DNA from: Chryseomonas sp014190935
Lineage (GTDB): Bacteria; Pseudomonadota; Gammaproteobacteria; Pseudomonadales; Pseudomonadaceae
DNA length: 64,000 nucleotides
Reading direction: 5' to 3'
NCBI RefSeq assembly: GCF_014190935.1
Contig: NZ_JACHVV010000002.1
Coordinates: 62,001 to 126,000, forward strand
The notes below the pieces were generated by a model. It saw only the letters and a list, made by a program, of their open reading frames with translations, did no database searches and was not told where the DNA came from. Both the position numbers and the translations under genes were made by a program. This document shows, one piece after another, positions 35,893-45,258 of the stretch (positions within the stretch are counted from its first letter, which is position 1; every line of letters begins with the position of its first letter).

Positions 35893-37107
35893 ATGGCTTC
35901 CCGAAATTCGGAGCTTTCCTACGCAACGGCCACGGCCACTGCCGAACGCCCGGCCCATTGGAGCGGCGTGCTGGCGATGACCCTGGCCGTCTTCGCCCTG
36001 ATCGCCTCGGAGTTCCTGCCGGTCAGCCTGCTGACGCCGCTGGCCGCCGACCTGGGTGTCAGCGAAGGCCTGGCAGGCTATGGCATCGCGGTATCCGGCG
36101 CCTGCGCGGTCGTTACCAGCTTGAGCATCACCCGCCTGATCGGTCGCCTCGATCGCAAGACGCTGCTGCTGTCGCTTACGGCGCTGATGGGTCTCTCGGG
36201 ACTGGTGGTCGCACTGGCCGGCAACTACCCCACGTACCTCCTCGGCCGGGCGCTGATCGGGGTAGTGATAGGCGGCTTCTGGTCGATGTCGGCCGCCGTG
36301 GCCATGCGCCTGGTACCCGAGGACGAGGTGCCCAAGGCCTTGGCCATCTTCAATGGCGGCAACGCCCTGGCGACGGTGATCGCCGCGCCGCTGGGCAGCT
36401 ACCTGGGTGGTGTCATCGGCTGGCGCGGCGCCTTCTTCTGCCTGGTACCCATTGCCCTGCTCGCCTTCGCCTGGCAGTGGATGAGTCTGCCGGCGCTGCC
36501 GGCGAACGACAACAGTCGTGCGGCCACCAGCCCGCCGGGCCTGCTGCGGCGCCCCTTGGTGGCCCTGGGCATGCTGGCGGTCGGCCTGTTCTTCATGGGC
36601 CAGTTCAGCCTGTTCACCTATGTCCGGCCCTTTCTGGAGACAGTCACCGGCCTGGGAGTGACCAACCTGTCGTTGACCCTATTGGCCCTGGGCCTCGCCG
36701 GTTTCATCGGCACTCTGCTCATCGGCGGACTGATCCGCCGCGGCCTCTACACCACGCTGACGGTCATTCCGCTGCTGATGGCGGTCCTTGGCGTGGCGCT
36801 GGTCGTCTGCGGCAGCTCGGCCCCGCGGGTGCTCGGCCTGCTGAGCCTCTGGGGCTTGGTGGCCACCGCCGCGCCGGTGGGCTGGTGGGCCTGGCTTGCC
36901 CGCTCCCTGCCGGCGGACGCCGAAGCCGGTGGCGGCCTGATGGTCGCGGTGGTGCAACTGTCCATCGCCCTGGGTTCGACCCTGGGTGGCTTGCTGTACG
37001 ACGGCCCGGGCTACCAGGCCACCTTTCTTACCGCGGCCCTGCTGCTGGTGATGGCGGCCGGGCTGACCCTCGCGACAGCGCGCCTGGCCGGGCGCACCCC
37101 GGCCTGA
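35893..37107 (+). CDS. MFS exporter, DHA1 sugar/drug efflux type
   Basis: The 404-residue protein has 12 predicted helices and the DHA1 signatures: EFLPVSLLTPLAADLGVSEG in helix 1, RLIGRLDRKTLLL in the loop after helix 2, and GRALIGVVIGGFWSM in helix 4. Members include YdhP, AraJ and SotB exporters. It follows the hydrolase by 8 nt and is probably co-transcribed. It may export a hydrolysis product or a toxic compound. Confidence 0.87.
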   Translation: MASRNSELSYATATATAERPAHWSGVLAMTLAVFALIASEFLPVSLLTPLAADLGVSEGLAGYGIAVSGACAVVTSLSITRLIGRLDRKTLLLSLTALMGLSGLVVALAGNYPTYLLGRALIGVVIGGFWSMSAAVAMRLVPEDEVPKALAIFNGGNALATVIAAPLGSYLGGVIGWRGAFFCLVPIALLAFAWQWMSLPALPANDNSRAATSPPGLLRRPLVALGMLAVGLFFMGQFSLFTYVRPFLETVTGLGVTNLSLTLLALGLAGFIGTLLIGGLIRRGLYTTLTVIPLLMAVLGVALVVCGSSAPRVLGLLSLWGLVATAAPVGWWAWLARSLPADAEAGGGLMVAVVQLSIALGSTLGGLLYDGPGYQATFLTAALLLVMAAGLTLATARLAGRTPA

Positions 37108-37116
37108 CGGGCGATA

Positions 37117-37851
37117 TCAGCCGCCCAGCGCCGGTCCCACCCGTGCCTCGGACTGACCGCTGGCGGCCAGCTCGCGGGCGACGAAGCCGTTGCGGATCTG
37201 CTCGTCGAGAAAATCACGGACGAAGGCCGCGCCGGCGCTGCGCCCCTTGGGGACGGCCATGGCCTGGCGAATCTCGGTGAAGCTGTCGGCCAGCACGCGG
37301 TAGCCGGCGTGGGCCCGGGCATAGGCTTCCAGCGGTTGGCGCACGCCGGCGGCGGCTTCCAGGCGCTGGTCGACGAACCAGTCCACCGCCGCCGCCGAGG
37401 TCGGCGCCCGCACCAGCTCGGCCTGGGTCAGGGTGCGGCTCAGGTAGAGATCGTAGGCGGCGCCCTGCCCCACGGCAAGACGCCGGCCGGCACGGTCCAG
37501 CTCGGCCACGCCCTGGGCCGGGTCGTCGTCCCGCAGCAGATAGGTGCCCTCGATGATGACGTAGGGATGACTGAAGTCGATCTGCGCCGCCCGCACCGGT
37601 TCGATAGCCAGAAAGGCCAGGTCCCAGGAATCGTCTTCGAGGGCGGCGAAGACCTTGCCGGCGGCGTCGTAGGTGCTGAACTGCACCGGCACGCCCAGGC
37701 GCTCGGCCAGGGCATGGGCCAGGGCCGCGGAGACCCCGGCCGGCTGGCCATCGGCACCGCGCTGCGCCAGCACCGGATTACCGTAGTTGATCGCCGTCCG
37801 GAGCGCGCCCTGGGGGGCGAGATCCGCGAGTACCGCTGAGCTGGGGGTCAT
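37117..37851 (-). CDS. Family-3 solute-binding-like protein without a signal peptide
   Basis: The 244-residue protein has the periplasmic amino-acid-binding fold: ALRTAINYGNPVL, VSAALAHALAERLGVPVQF, and AQIDFSHPYVIIEGTYLL. The N-terminus MTPSSAVLADLAPQG has no hydrophobic signal sequence, and no better upstream start exists within the short gap to the MFS gene. No ABC permease or ATPase is adjacent. It may be a cytosolic enzyme of the cyclohexadienyl-dehydratase-like kind, a ligand sensor or a degenerate SBP. It is the last gene of the operon that begins at the aldehyde dehydrogenase. Confidence 0.75.
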   Translation of the reverse strand: MTPSSAVLADLAPQGALRTAINYGNPVLAQRGADGQPAGVSAALAHALAERLGVPVQFSTYDAAGKVFAALEDDSWDLAFLAIEPVRAAQIDFSHPYVIIEGTYLLRDDDPAQGVAELDRAGRRLAVGQGAAYDLYLSRTLTQAELVRAPTSAAAVDWFVDQRLEAAAGVRQPLEAYARAHAGYRVLADSFTEIRQAMAVPKGRSAGAAFVRDFLDEQIRNGFVARELAASGQSEARVGPALGG

Positions 37852-37869
37852 GGGAAAACTCCTTGGAGG

Positions 37870-39186
37870 TCAGGTGGTGGCCGCAGCGGCGCGGGTGTCG
37901 TCATCGACACGGTCGAGGCGGATCAGCAGGGTCATGATGAAGGCGATCGCCAGCAGCGCACTGAGAAACAGCAGGCCCGCCGAGGCGCTTTGGGTATTGC
38001 CCTTCACCATGCCGATCATGAAGGGTCCGACAAAGCCGCCCAGGTTGCCAATGGAATTGATCACGGCGATGGATACCGCAGCCGTGGAGCGGCTGAGAAA
38101 CAGCGTCGGCAACGCCCAGAACGGCGACTTGAAGCTGTACAGACCGGCCAGCGCCAGGCTGATCAGGCCGATCGCCAGGTAAGGCTCGCGCACCAGTCCG
38201 GCCCCCACCAGCGCCACCGCCGCGACCGCCAGCGGCAAGGCCGAATGCAGACGCCGCTCGCCGTGGCGATCCGAACGCCGCGACCAGACGATCATCACCA
38301 GGGTGGCGACGATGTAGGGGATGGTGGCGATCAGGCCGATCTGGGTATGGCTCAGCGTGGACGAGAAGCCCTTGATGATCTGCGGCATCCAGTAGCCCAC
38401 ACCCAGGCTGCCGCACTGGTAGACGAAGTAGATGAAGGCCAGGTAGAGCACCTTGGGATTGCTCATGGCCTTGAGCGCGCCGAAATGCTTGACGTCCTTG
38501 CGCGCCTGGCGATCACGCTCCAGCTCGGCGAGCAGCCAGACCTTTTCTTCATCTGCCAGCCAGCGCGCCTGTTCGGGCCGATCGGTGAGATAGAGATAGC
38601 ACAGCACACCGAGGAACACCGCCGGGATGCCTTCGAGGAACAGCATCCAGCGCCAGCCACTCCAGCCCAACCAGTGGACGTTGTCCATGATCCAGGTCGA
38701 GAGCGGCGCGCCGATGATGTAGGAGACCGGGATCGCCGCGGTGAACAGGGCCACCGTGGTGGCCAGTTCGCGAGAGCGGAACCAGTAGGTCAGGTAGACG
38801 ATGATCCCGGGAAAGAAACCCGCTTCGGCCACCCCCAGCAGAAAGCGCAGGACATAGAGGTGCATGGCGGTCTGGGCGAAGGCCGTGGCGGCCGCGATCA
38901 TCCCCCAGGTGACCAGGATGCGCGCGATCCACACCCGCGCCCCGAAACGTTCGAGCATGAGGTTGCTCGGCACCTCGAACAGGAAGTAGCCGATGAAGAA
39001 GATGCCCGAGACGAAGCCGAAGACCTCACTGGACAGGGCCAGCTCGGCGTTCATCTGCAACGCCGCATAGCCGATGTTGGCCCGATCCAGATAGGAGACG
39101 ATGTAGAGCAGGAAGACGAAGGGGATGATGCGCCAGGTCACCTTGCGGATGACGGCCTGCTCCCGGGTCGCGGGGGTGGTGTTCAT
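37870..39186 (-). CDS. MFS carboxylate transporter, anion:cation symporter (ACS) family
   Basis: The 438-residue protein has 12 predicted helices with ACS hallmarks: RIIPFVFLLYIVSYLDRANIG in helix 1, GYFLFEVPSNLMLERFGAR, and RFLLGVAEAGFFPGIIVYLT. These proteins import organic anions such as phthalate, tartrate, hydroxyphenylacetate or glucarate with H+. It follows the lactonase gene by 63 nt. The adjacent lactonase, tautomerase and aldehyde dehydrogenase suggest that an aromatic acid or sugar acid is taken up. Confidence 0.88.
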   Translation of the reverse strand: MNTTPATREQAVIRKVTWRIIPFVFLLYIVSYLDRANIGYAALQMNAELALSSEVFGFVSGIFFIGYFLFEVPSNLMLERFGARVWIARILVTWGMIAAATAFAQTAMHLYVLRFLLGVAEAGFFPGIIVYLTYWFRSRELATTVALFTAAIPVSYIIGAPLSTWIMDNVHWLGWSGWRWMLFLEGIPAVFLGVLCYLYLTDRPEQARWLADEEKVWLLAELERDRQARKDVKHFGALKAMSNPKVLYLAFIYFVYQCGSLGVGYWMPQIIKGFSSTLSHTQIGLIATIPYIVATLVMIVWSRRSDRHGERRLHSALPLAVAAVALVGAGLVREPYLAIGLISLALAGLYSFKSPFWALPTLFLSRSTAAVSIAVINSIGNLGGFVGPFMIGMVKGNTQSASAGLLFLSALLAIAFIMTLLIRLDRVDDDTRAAAATT

Positions 39187-39249
39187 AGAGGCCTCACAGG
39201 GCCGCGCCGGGGCGGCCGATCTTGTTGTTGTAGGATGCGGCGACGATCT

Positions 39250-40293
39250 TCAGCGGCTGAAGACCAAGCACACCGGGCTGCCGCAGCGCACCGCCGTACC
39301 GGTGGGTTCGAGGATTCCCCGGGTCTCGTCGACCAGGAAGGAGACGATGCTGTCGCTGTCTTCGTTGAGGGCGAACAGCTGGCGGCCATCCGGTGCCAAG
39401 GCGAAGGCGCGTGGCGTGCGGCCCCCGCTCGCCAGGCTGCCGAGCGGCGTCGGCAGCCCGCTCTGGAGATCCAGCGTGAAGACCATCAGGCTGTCGTGGC
39501 CGCGATTGGAGATGTAGAGCAGGCGCCCGCTGCGATCCAGTTCGATGGCTGCCGCCCGGCTGTTGCCGGTGAAGCTGGCCGGCAGCGTCGAGTGGATGGC
39601 CAGGGGGTCGAGAACACCGGAGCGGGCATCGAAGGCATAGCTGGTGAGGGTCGAATCCAACTCGTTGACCACATAAGCGCGCGGCAAGTGCGGGTGGCAG
39701 ACCAGATGCCGCGGCCCCGCGCCTTCGCGGGTAGCCACCTCGGCCACCGGCACCAGGCGTCCGTCGCGAAAGGCGAAGCTGAAGATCCGGTCCAGCCCCT
39801 TGTCCGGCACCAGCACGAAGCGGCCGCTGGGGTCGAAGGGATTGCAGTGCGGCTTGGCATGGGGCTGTTCCTGGCGGTGCGGCCCGGGCTCGCCCTGCAG
39901 CTCCAGCAGCTGGACCAGCGGCTCCAGCCGGCCATCTTCCGCCACGGGCAGGACGGCGAGACTGCGACCTAGGTGATTGCTCACCACCAGGTGGCGATCG
40001 TCCGGCGCCAGCGCCAGGTGCACCGGGTTGCGACCGCCGCTGCCTTGCTGGTTGAGCAAGGTCAGGCAGCCGCTCGAGCGGTCGATGGCGAAGGCGCTGA
40101 CCGCCTGTTCGTCGCCATGCACCGTATAGAGACGGTCACCCGCCCGATTGAGGGTCAGGTAGGACGGATTGATCAGGTCACCGACCACCTGGACGAGTTC
40201 CAGCGCGCCTGCAGGCATGACCCGGTAAACACTGATCCCCTCCCCGCGGGCCTGACGGGCACGGGTGGTTCGGCTGCCGACATAGGCGTACAT
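39250..40293 (-). CDS. Lactonase, 7-bladed beta-propeller family (YbhE/Pgl-like)
   Basis: The 347-residue protein shows the YbhE/6-phosphogluconolactonase-type propeller repeats: YAYVGSRTTR, INPSYLTLNRAGDRLYTVHG, NPVHLALAPDDRHLVVSNH, GAGPRHLVCHPHLPRAYVVNE, and GRTPRAFALAPDGRQLFALNED. Members hydrolyse 6-phosphogluconolactone or muconate-type lactones. The ATG at 40293 follows AGGAGAG; the upstream in-frame part lacks propeller sequence. Its place between a tautomerase and an MFS acid importer favours a catabolic lactone. Confidence 0.85.
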   Translation of the reverse strand: MYAYVGSRTTRARQARGEGISVYRVMPAGALELVQVVGDLINPSYLTLNRAGDRLYTVHGDEQAVSAFAIDRSSGCLTLLNQQGSGGRNPVHLALAPDDRHLVVSNHLGRSLAVLPVAEDGRLEPLVQLLELQGEPGPHRQEQPHAKPHCNPFDPSGRFVLVPDKGLDRIFSFAFRDGRLVPVAEVATREGAGPRHLVCHPHLPRAYVVNELDSTLTSYAFDARSGVLDPLAIHSTLPASFTGNSRAAAIELDRSGRLLYISNRGHDSLMVFTLDLQSGLPTPLGSLASGGRTPRAFALAPDGRQLFALNEDSDSIVSFLVDETRGILEPTGTAVRCGSPVCLVFSR

Positions 40294-40448
40294 AGGGCTC
40301 TCCTGGCACCGACTGGAAAGGTCCGACGTCCGCGCCATGGCGCCCGTCAGACCCGCTTGCGCCACCTTAGGCAACCCGCTGCCCAGCGAAAATTGACCTT
40401 TGGCCAACGCAGCGTTCACGCCTGGCGAACGCTTGCCAGGCACCTGTT

Positions 40449-40634
40449 TCAGCGTTCGCTATAGGGCACACCGCCGCGCGCTTTGTCTTCCGGCTCGGCC
40501 TCGACGATCTGCACGATGACGCGGTCGGGAGCCACGCCGAAGCTGTCCACCACCGCCTCGGTGATGCGCTTCATCAACATTTTCTTCTGTTCGGCACTAC
40601 GACCCTTTACGGCGTGAACGATGATTTCCGGCAT
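40449..40634 (-). CDS. 4-oxalocrotonate tautomerase-family protein
   Basis: This 61-residue protein begins Met-Pro, giving the catalytic Pro1 after Met removal, with PEIIVHAVKGRSAEQKKML and the usual VIVQIVEAEPED strand. The family interconverts enol and keto acids in aromatic meta-cleavage. The length is typical (about 62). It follows the cupin gene by 9 nt. Confidence 0.88.
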   Translation of the reverse strand: MPEIIVHAVKGRSAEQKKMLMKRITEAVVDSFGVAPDRVIVQIVEAEPEDKARGGVPYSER

Positions 40635-40643
40635 GGGTGGCTC

Positions 40644-41063
40644 CTAGGACTGGGTACGGTGTTCGGCGGCGATCGGGCGCGTCTCACCCGTTTCCACCAG
40701 GGTGCGGGTAGCGTCGGCCGAGCCGTAGATCCAGAGGATCTTCATGGGCTCGGTCGCCGAGGCATTGCGAAAGCGATGGGGCACCCCGGCGGGGATATAG
40801 GTGACGTCCTGGGGTGCGAGGGTGAATTCCTGGCCGTCGATGTCGAAGATCGCCCGGCCTTCCACCAGCATCACGCTCTCTTCGCAATTGTGGAAATGGA
40901 AGGGAATCTGCGCCCCACCCTGGAATTCGGTGTAGCCGTTGATGAAGGTGCGCGCCCCCAGGCCAGCGGTCACCAGCGGCGTGGTCGCAGCGCCACCGCC
41001 GCGGTCGTGCCTGGCGATGGCCTCGGGTTTGAGCAGCCAGGCAGCGGAATCGGTCTTGATCAT
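40644..41063 (-). CDS. Cupin-domain protein
   Basis: The 139-residue protein has one cupin barrel. Motif 1 is PFHFHNCEESVMLVEGRA with metal-ligand His-x-His and Glu; motif 2 is YIPAGVPHRFRN with the third His. The ATG at 41063 follows GAGGAG; the longer frame upstream overlaps the aldehyde dehydrogenase gene. Single-domain cupins are often isomerases, dioxygenases or binding proteins. Position between the aldehyde dehydrogenase and tautomerase genes suggests a catabolic role, not identifiable further. Confidence 0.82.
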   Translation of the reverse strand: MIKTDSAAWLLKPEAIARHDRGGGAATTPLVTAGLGARTFINGYTEFQGGAQIPFHFHNCEESVMLVEGRAIFDIDGQEFTLAPQDVTYIPAGVPHRFRNASATEPMKILWIYGSADATRTLVETGETRPIAAEHRTQS

Positions 41064-41079
41064 GGAAAACTCCTCGAGG

Positions 41080-42440
41080 TCAGCCTTGCCAGACGGTCTT
41101 GACGTTGGTGAATTCGCGAATGCCCCATTCGCCCAGCTCGCGGCCATAGCCGGACTGCTTGATGCCGCCGAAGGGCACCCGCGGATCAGAGGCCACCAGG
41201 GCATTGATGAACACGGCACCGGCCTCGATGCGCCGGGCGAGACGCTGGGCGTTCGCCAGGTCACGCGTCCAGAGGGCAGCGCCAAGACCGAATTCGCTGG
41301 CGTTGGCGACGCGGATCGCTTCCTCCTCGTCGGCGACTCGGGTGATCGCGGCCACCGGCCCGAAGGTTTCCTCACGGGCCACGGTCATCTCGGGTGTTAC
41401 CCGGTCGAGGACGGTGGGCGGATAGAAGAATCCCGGCCCGGGCAGCGGCGTACCGCCGAGCACCAGGCGTGCGCCTTCGGCGAGACTGAGCGTCACCTGG
41501 CGCTGCAGATCCTCGCGCAGACTGGCACGAGCCAGCGGACCGATCTGGGTGGCCCACTCCAGCGGATCGCCCAGCCGCAGGGTGGCGGCAGCGGTGGCGA
41601 AGGCCTCGGTGAAGGCATCGGCCACCGCCTCGACGACGATAAAGCGCTTGGCGGAAATGCAGCTCTGACCGGCGTTGCCGAAGCGCGCCTTGACCGCGGT
41701 CTGCGCGGCCAGGGCCACGTCGGCATCGGCCAGCACGATGAAGGGGTCCGAGCCGCCCAGTTCCAGCACCTGCTTCTTCATGAGCGCGCCGGCCTGGCTG
41801 GCCACCTGCTGGCCGACCGCGGTGGAGCCGGTCAGGGTGACGGCGGCGATGCGCGGATCGGCCAGCACCCCGGCGACCTCTCTGGCCTCGATCAGCAGGG
41901 TCGCCACCAGGCCGGCGGGCGGTCAGCCTCGGCAAACGCCTGTTCCAGCGCCAGGGCGCAGCCCGGCACATTGCTGGCGTGCTTGAGGATGGCGCCATTG
42001 CCGGCGGCCAGCGCCGGTGCGGCAAAGCGGACGAATTGCCAGAACGGATAGTTCCAGGGCATCACCGCAAGCACCACACCGAGCGGATCGTAGACCACCC
42101 GACTGTCGGCGGCAGTGCTGGCCACCGGGGTATCGGCGAGAAACCGGGACGCCTGCTCGGCGTAGAACTCGCAGGTCAGGGCGGATTTCTCGATATCCGC
42201 CTCGGCTTCCACCAGCGGCTTGCCCATCTCGCTGACGATGAGTCGGGCATAGGTGTCGCGACCGGCGCGCAGGACGGCGGCCAGGCGCACCAGGGCCGCG
42301 CAGCGCTCGGCGAGAGGGCGCTCCGCCCATGACCGCTGCGCCGCGGCGGCCTGGGCCAGGCGCGCTTCGACCTGGGCCGGCGCGTGGGTGTAGTAGGTCG
42401 CGATGGCGGCCCCGGTGGCGGGATTGATGACTTCGATCAT
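41080..42440 (-). pseudogene. NAD(P)-dependent aldehyde dehydrogenase (succinate-semialdehyde type), frameshifted
   Basis: Two frames together encode one ALDH. The 5' part (42440 to ~41921) has INPATGAAIATYYTHAP, PWNYPFWQF and the NAD-binding ILKHASNVPG. The 3' part (~41920 to 41080) has TGSTAVGQQVASQAG, the catalytic Glu in LELGGSDPF, the catalytic Cys in GQSCISAKRF and PFGGIKQSGYGREL. The break is near 41920: restoring one base (an A on the plus strand between 41920 and 41921) yields an uninterrupted DLPAGLVATL. The result would be about 454 residues, normal for SSADH-type enzymes. It is a recent mutation or a sequencing error. It is the first gene of the operon. Confidence 0.88.
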
Positions 42441-42453
42441 GAACAGTCTCCAT

Positions 42454-42479
42454 GTGTTTTTTATTATAACGAAAGACAA
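42454..42479 (-). promoter_or_regulatory. Promoter region of the aldehyde dehydrogenase operon
   Basis: On the minus strand a consensus TATAAT (-10-like) occurs at 42463-42468, 22 nt before the ATG. Just upstream reads TTGTCTTTCG, similar to the left end of the GntR-operator-like site at 25774 (TTGTATTTCG); the right end is imperfect (AACAC rather than GACAA). A shared regulator is possible. The remaining stretch to 42705 contains no gene that I can support. Confidence 0.35.
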
Positions 42480-42705
42480 TGCTAGACACGGTGATTGGAC
42501 AGGACGGTACCTGCCTCTTCGCTCAAGCGACTTGGCAAAGAGACACATCAACCCTATCAGATGGCACTTTGAAATAACATTATACCAAGGAGACCGCCCA
42601 GACAAGGGCTCGCTGGCTGCTGCCACGCAGACGTCGGACTTCGCCAGATCGGAAAACCGGTGACAGCCCCCGTGGAAGGCGCAGGCCAGACCCGTTGCGG
42701 TGCGC

Positions 42706-43431
42706 TCAGAGCGACACCCTGAGCCGCTGCAATTCCTCATAGGCCTCGGCGGCCTGGGCCAGCAAGGCGGGGGCGCGCCTTTCACGCGGATGGGGCGCCG
42801 CCACGGCGAAGCGGCGCTGCACACGCGAGGGCGCGCCGCCCAGGACCAGGACGCGGTCGCCCAGGTAGAAGGCCTCGTCCAGGTCGTGGGTCACCAGCAG
42901 CACGCCGATGTGATACTGGGCCACCAGGCGCAGCACCAGGTCCTGCAATTGCCAGCGGGTGAAGGCATCCACCGCGCTGAAGGGCTCGTCGAGCAACAGC
43001 AGCCGTGGGCGACCATAGAGGCCGCGAGCGATGGCGACCCGCTGCGCCATGCCGCCGGAGAGTTGCTTGGGCAGCAAGGCGCCCTGCCCCTCCAGCCCGA
43101 CGTCACTGAGCAACTGCGCCGTCCAGGCACAATCGAACCGCGCGCCGTCGGCGAAACCGACATTGGCGGCCACGTCCAGCCAGGGCATCAGCCGCGGCTC
43201 CTGGAACACCACGCCGACGCCCTGGCTGGCCGCGGCCAGGGTCATGCGGCCACTGAATTCGTCGTCCAGCCCGGCGGCGATACGCAGCAGGGTGCTCTTG
43301 CCACAGCCACTGGCGCCCAGCAGGCTGACCACCTCGCCGGCGGCCAGGGTCAGGTCGACGCCTTCCAGCACCCGGCGCCCGGCAAAGGCCTTGCCGATGC
43401 GTTCGAGGGACAGCAGGGGTTCGCTCATCAC
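42706..43431 (-). CDS. ABC transporter ATPase, SsuB type
   Basis: The 241-residue ATPase has Walker A GASGCGKST, Q-loop VVFQEPRLMPW, signature LSGGMAQR, Walker B LLLLDEPFSAVD and switch LLVTHDLDEA. It overlaps the permease gene start by 4 nt and completes a four-gene importer (two SBPs, permease, ATPase). The family energises sulfonate uptake. Confidence 0.9.
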   Translation of the reverse strand: MMSEPLLSLERIGKAFAGRRVLEGVDLTLAAGEVVSLLGASGCGKSTLLRIAAGLDDEFSGRMTLAAASQGVGVVFQEPRLMPWLDVAANVGFADGARFDCAWTAQLLSDVGLEGQGALLPKQLSGGMAQRVAIARGLYGRPRLLLLDEPFSAVDAFTRWQLQDLVLRLVAQYHIGVLLVTHDLDEAFYLGDRVLVLGGAPSRVQRRFAVAAPHPRERRAPALLAQAAEAYEELQRLRVSL

Positions 43432-44246
43432 TGCCCGCCTTGGTAGGTGTCGCGCCAGGCCAGCGCCCGGCGTTCCAGGCGCAGCAGCAGTTCGTCACTG
43501 AGCTTGCCGAGCACCGCCAGCACCAGGATGGCGGCGATGACCACGTCCGGTCGCGAGGTCTCCCGACCGTCGCTGAGCAGGTAGCCGAGGCCGGCGGTGG
43601 CGGCGATCAATTCGGCGGCCACCAGGAACATCCAGCTCATGCTCAAGGCTCCGCGCAGGCCGGTGAACAGACTGGGCAAGGCCGCCGGCAGCAGGATGCG
43701 GCGGATCAGCGCTGGGCGCGACAGGCGATAGAGGCGGCCCACTTCCACCAGGCGGCGATCGACGTCGCGGATGCCGCTGACCAGCGCCAGGTACAGTGGA
43801 AAGAAGGCACCCAGGGCGATCAGCACGATCTTGGGCGTTTCGTCGATACCCAGCCAGAGCAGCAGCAGGGGCACCCAGGCCAGGCTGGGAATGGCGCGCA
43901 GGGCCTGGAACAGCGGATCGAGATAGGCCTCGGCGCGGCGCGACAGCCCGACCCAGGCGCCGATCAGCAGCGCCAGACCCGCGCCCAGGGCAAAGCCACT
44001 GGCGACCCGCGCCAGACTGGCCGCCAGATGCCGCCACAACTCCCCTTCCCCCAGCAGCCACAGGGTCCGCAGCACCTCGCTGGGCGGTGGCATCTGGTAG
44101 GCCGGCAGCCAGCCCAGGCGCACCACCGCTTCCAGCACCGCCACCAGCCCCAGGGGCAGCACGGCGCCGCGCCAGCGGCCACCCGCACCGCGAGCGGGTC
44201 GGGAGGCCTGGGCCAGCGGCGCAGCCTGGGTCAGTTCATCACTCAC
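43428..44246 (-). CDS. ABC transporter permease, SsuC type
   Basis: The 272-residue protein has about six helices, the SsuC-like YQMPPPSEVLRTLW after helix 1, the EAA-like loop VGRLYRLSRPALIRRILLPAALP, and AAELIAATAGLGYLL. It overlaps the SBP gene (44243) and the ATPase gene (43431) by 4 nt each, so the three are translationally coupled. It contains no Cys. Confidence 0.9.
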   Translation of the reverse strand: MSDELTQAAPLAQASRPARGAGGRWRGAVLPLGLVAVLEAVVRLGWLPAYQMPPPSEVLRTLWLLGEGELWRHLAASLARVASGFALGAGLALLIGAWVGLSRRAEAYLDPLFQALRAIPSLAWVPLLLLWLGIDETPKIVLIALGAFFPLYLALVSGIRDVDRRLVEVGRLYRLSRPALIRRILLPAALPSLFTGLRGALSMSWMFLVAAELIAATAGLGYLLSDGRETSRPDVVIAAILVLAVLGKLSDELLLRLERRALAWRDTYQGGQ

Positions 44247-45241
44247 GGGGCGTTCACCTTGGCCACGGCGGGTTCGGCCTTGATCACGGCCTGGGCCAGC
44301 GCGGGCTGGACCAGGGCATCGACCGCCGCGACGGCGTCCACGCCGGGGCGTACCAGGCCTTCTTCGGCCAGCAGCGGCGCGGCACCCTTGAGCGCGGCGA
44401 CGAATTGCGGACCCGGCAGCGGCTGGCTGAAATCGGTACGGGCGAGCTGGCGCTGGGCGACTTCCAGCGGCAGGCCGGACGCCTTGGCCAGTAATTCGGC
44501 GGTCTCTTGGGGATGGGCCAAGGTCCAGCGGCGCGCGTCCTCATAGGCGCCCAGCACCGCCTTGACCAGTTCCGGCTGGGCCTTGGCGAAGGCTTCGGTG
44601 GTGCTCAGCACGCCATAGCTGTTGAAGTCGAGATTGCGATAGAGCAGGCGCGAGCCCGCCTGCAATTCGCTGGCGGCCATGTGCGGATCGAGACCGGCCC
44701 AGGCGTCCACCTGGCCGCGCTCCAGGGCGGCGCGACCGTCCGGGTGCTGGAGATGGACGATTTCCACGTCGCCCTTCTTCAAGCCCGCCTCGCGCAGGCT
44801 GCGCAGCAGGAACAGATAGGGATCGGTGCCCTTGGTCGCGGCGATCTTCTTGCCCTTGAGATCGGCCAGCGACTTTAGCGGCGAATCCTTGGGCACCACC
44901 AGGGCGGTCCATTCCGGGCGACTGGCGAGATAGAGGGTTTCGATCGGAGCGCCATTGGCGCGGCTGAGCAGCGCCGCGAGACCCGCGGTGGAGGCGAAAT
45001 CGGTGCTGCCGCTGTTGAGGTATTCCAGCGAGCGATTGCTGCCCTGGCTGAACACCCAGCGCACGGCGATGCCCTGCTCGCCGAGGCGCTTTTCCAGCAG
45101 GCCCTGCTCCTTGAGCACCAGGCTGGTGGGGGCATAGTAGGCGTAGTCCAGGCGGACTTCCTTGGGCGGTGCGGCCTGCGCCAGCAGCGCGCTGCCGAGC
45201 AGGGCCAGGCCGGCGGCCCAGCGTAGCGTGGTCTTGTGCAT
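44243..45241 (-). CDS. Sulfonate ABC substrate-binding protein (SsuA family)
   Basis: The 332-residue protein has a signal peptide (1-23, ending AQAA) and the SsuA-type blocks STDFASTAGLAALL, KGKKIAATKGTDPYLFLL and VDAWAGLDPHMAAS. It contains no Cys and one Met after the start, in PHMAA. The ATG at 45241 is the first that gives a signal peptide. It is coupled to the permease gene. The ligand is probably an aliphatic or aromatic sulfonate. Confidence 0.87.
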   Translation of the reverse strand: MHKTTLRWAAGLALLGSALLAQAAPPKEVRLDYAYYAPTSLVLKEQGLLEKRLGEQGIAVRWVFSQGSNRSLEYLNSGSTDFASTAGLAALLSRANGAPIETLYLASRPEWTALVVPKDSPLKSLADLKGKKIAATKGTDPYLFLLRSLREAGLKKGDVEIVHLQHPDGRAALERGQVDAWAGLDPHMAASELQAGSRLLYRNLDFNSYGVLSTTEAFAKAQPELVKAVLGAYEDARRWTLAHPQETAELLAKASGLPLEVAQRQLARTDFSQPLPGPQFVAALKGAAPLLAEEGLVRPGVDAVAAVDALVQPALAQAVIKAEPAVAKVNAP

Positions 45242-45258
45242 CTCGAGTTCCTTGTCGA

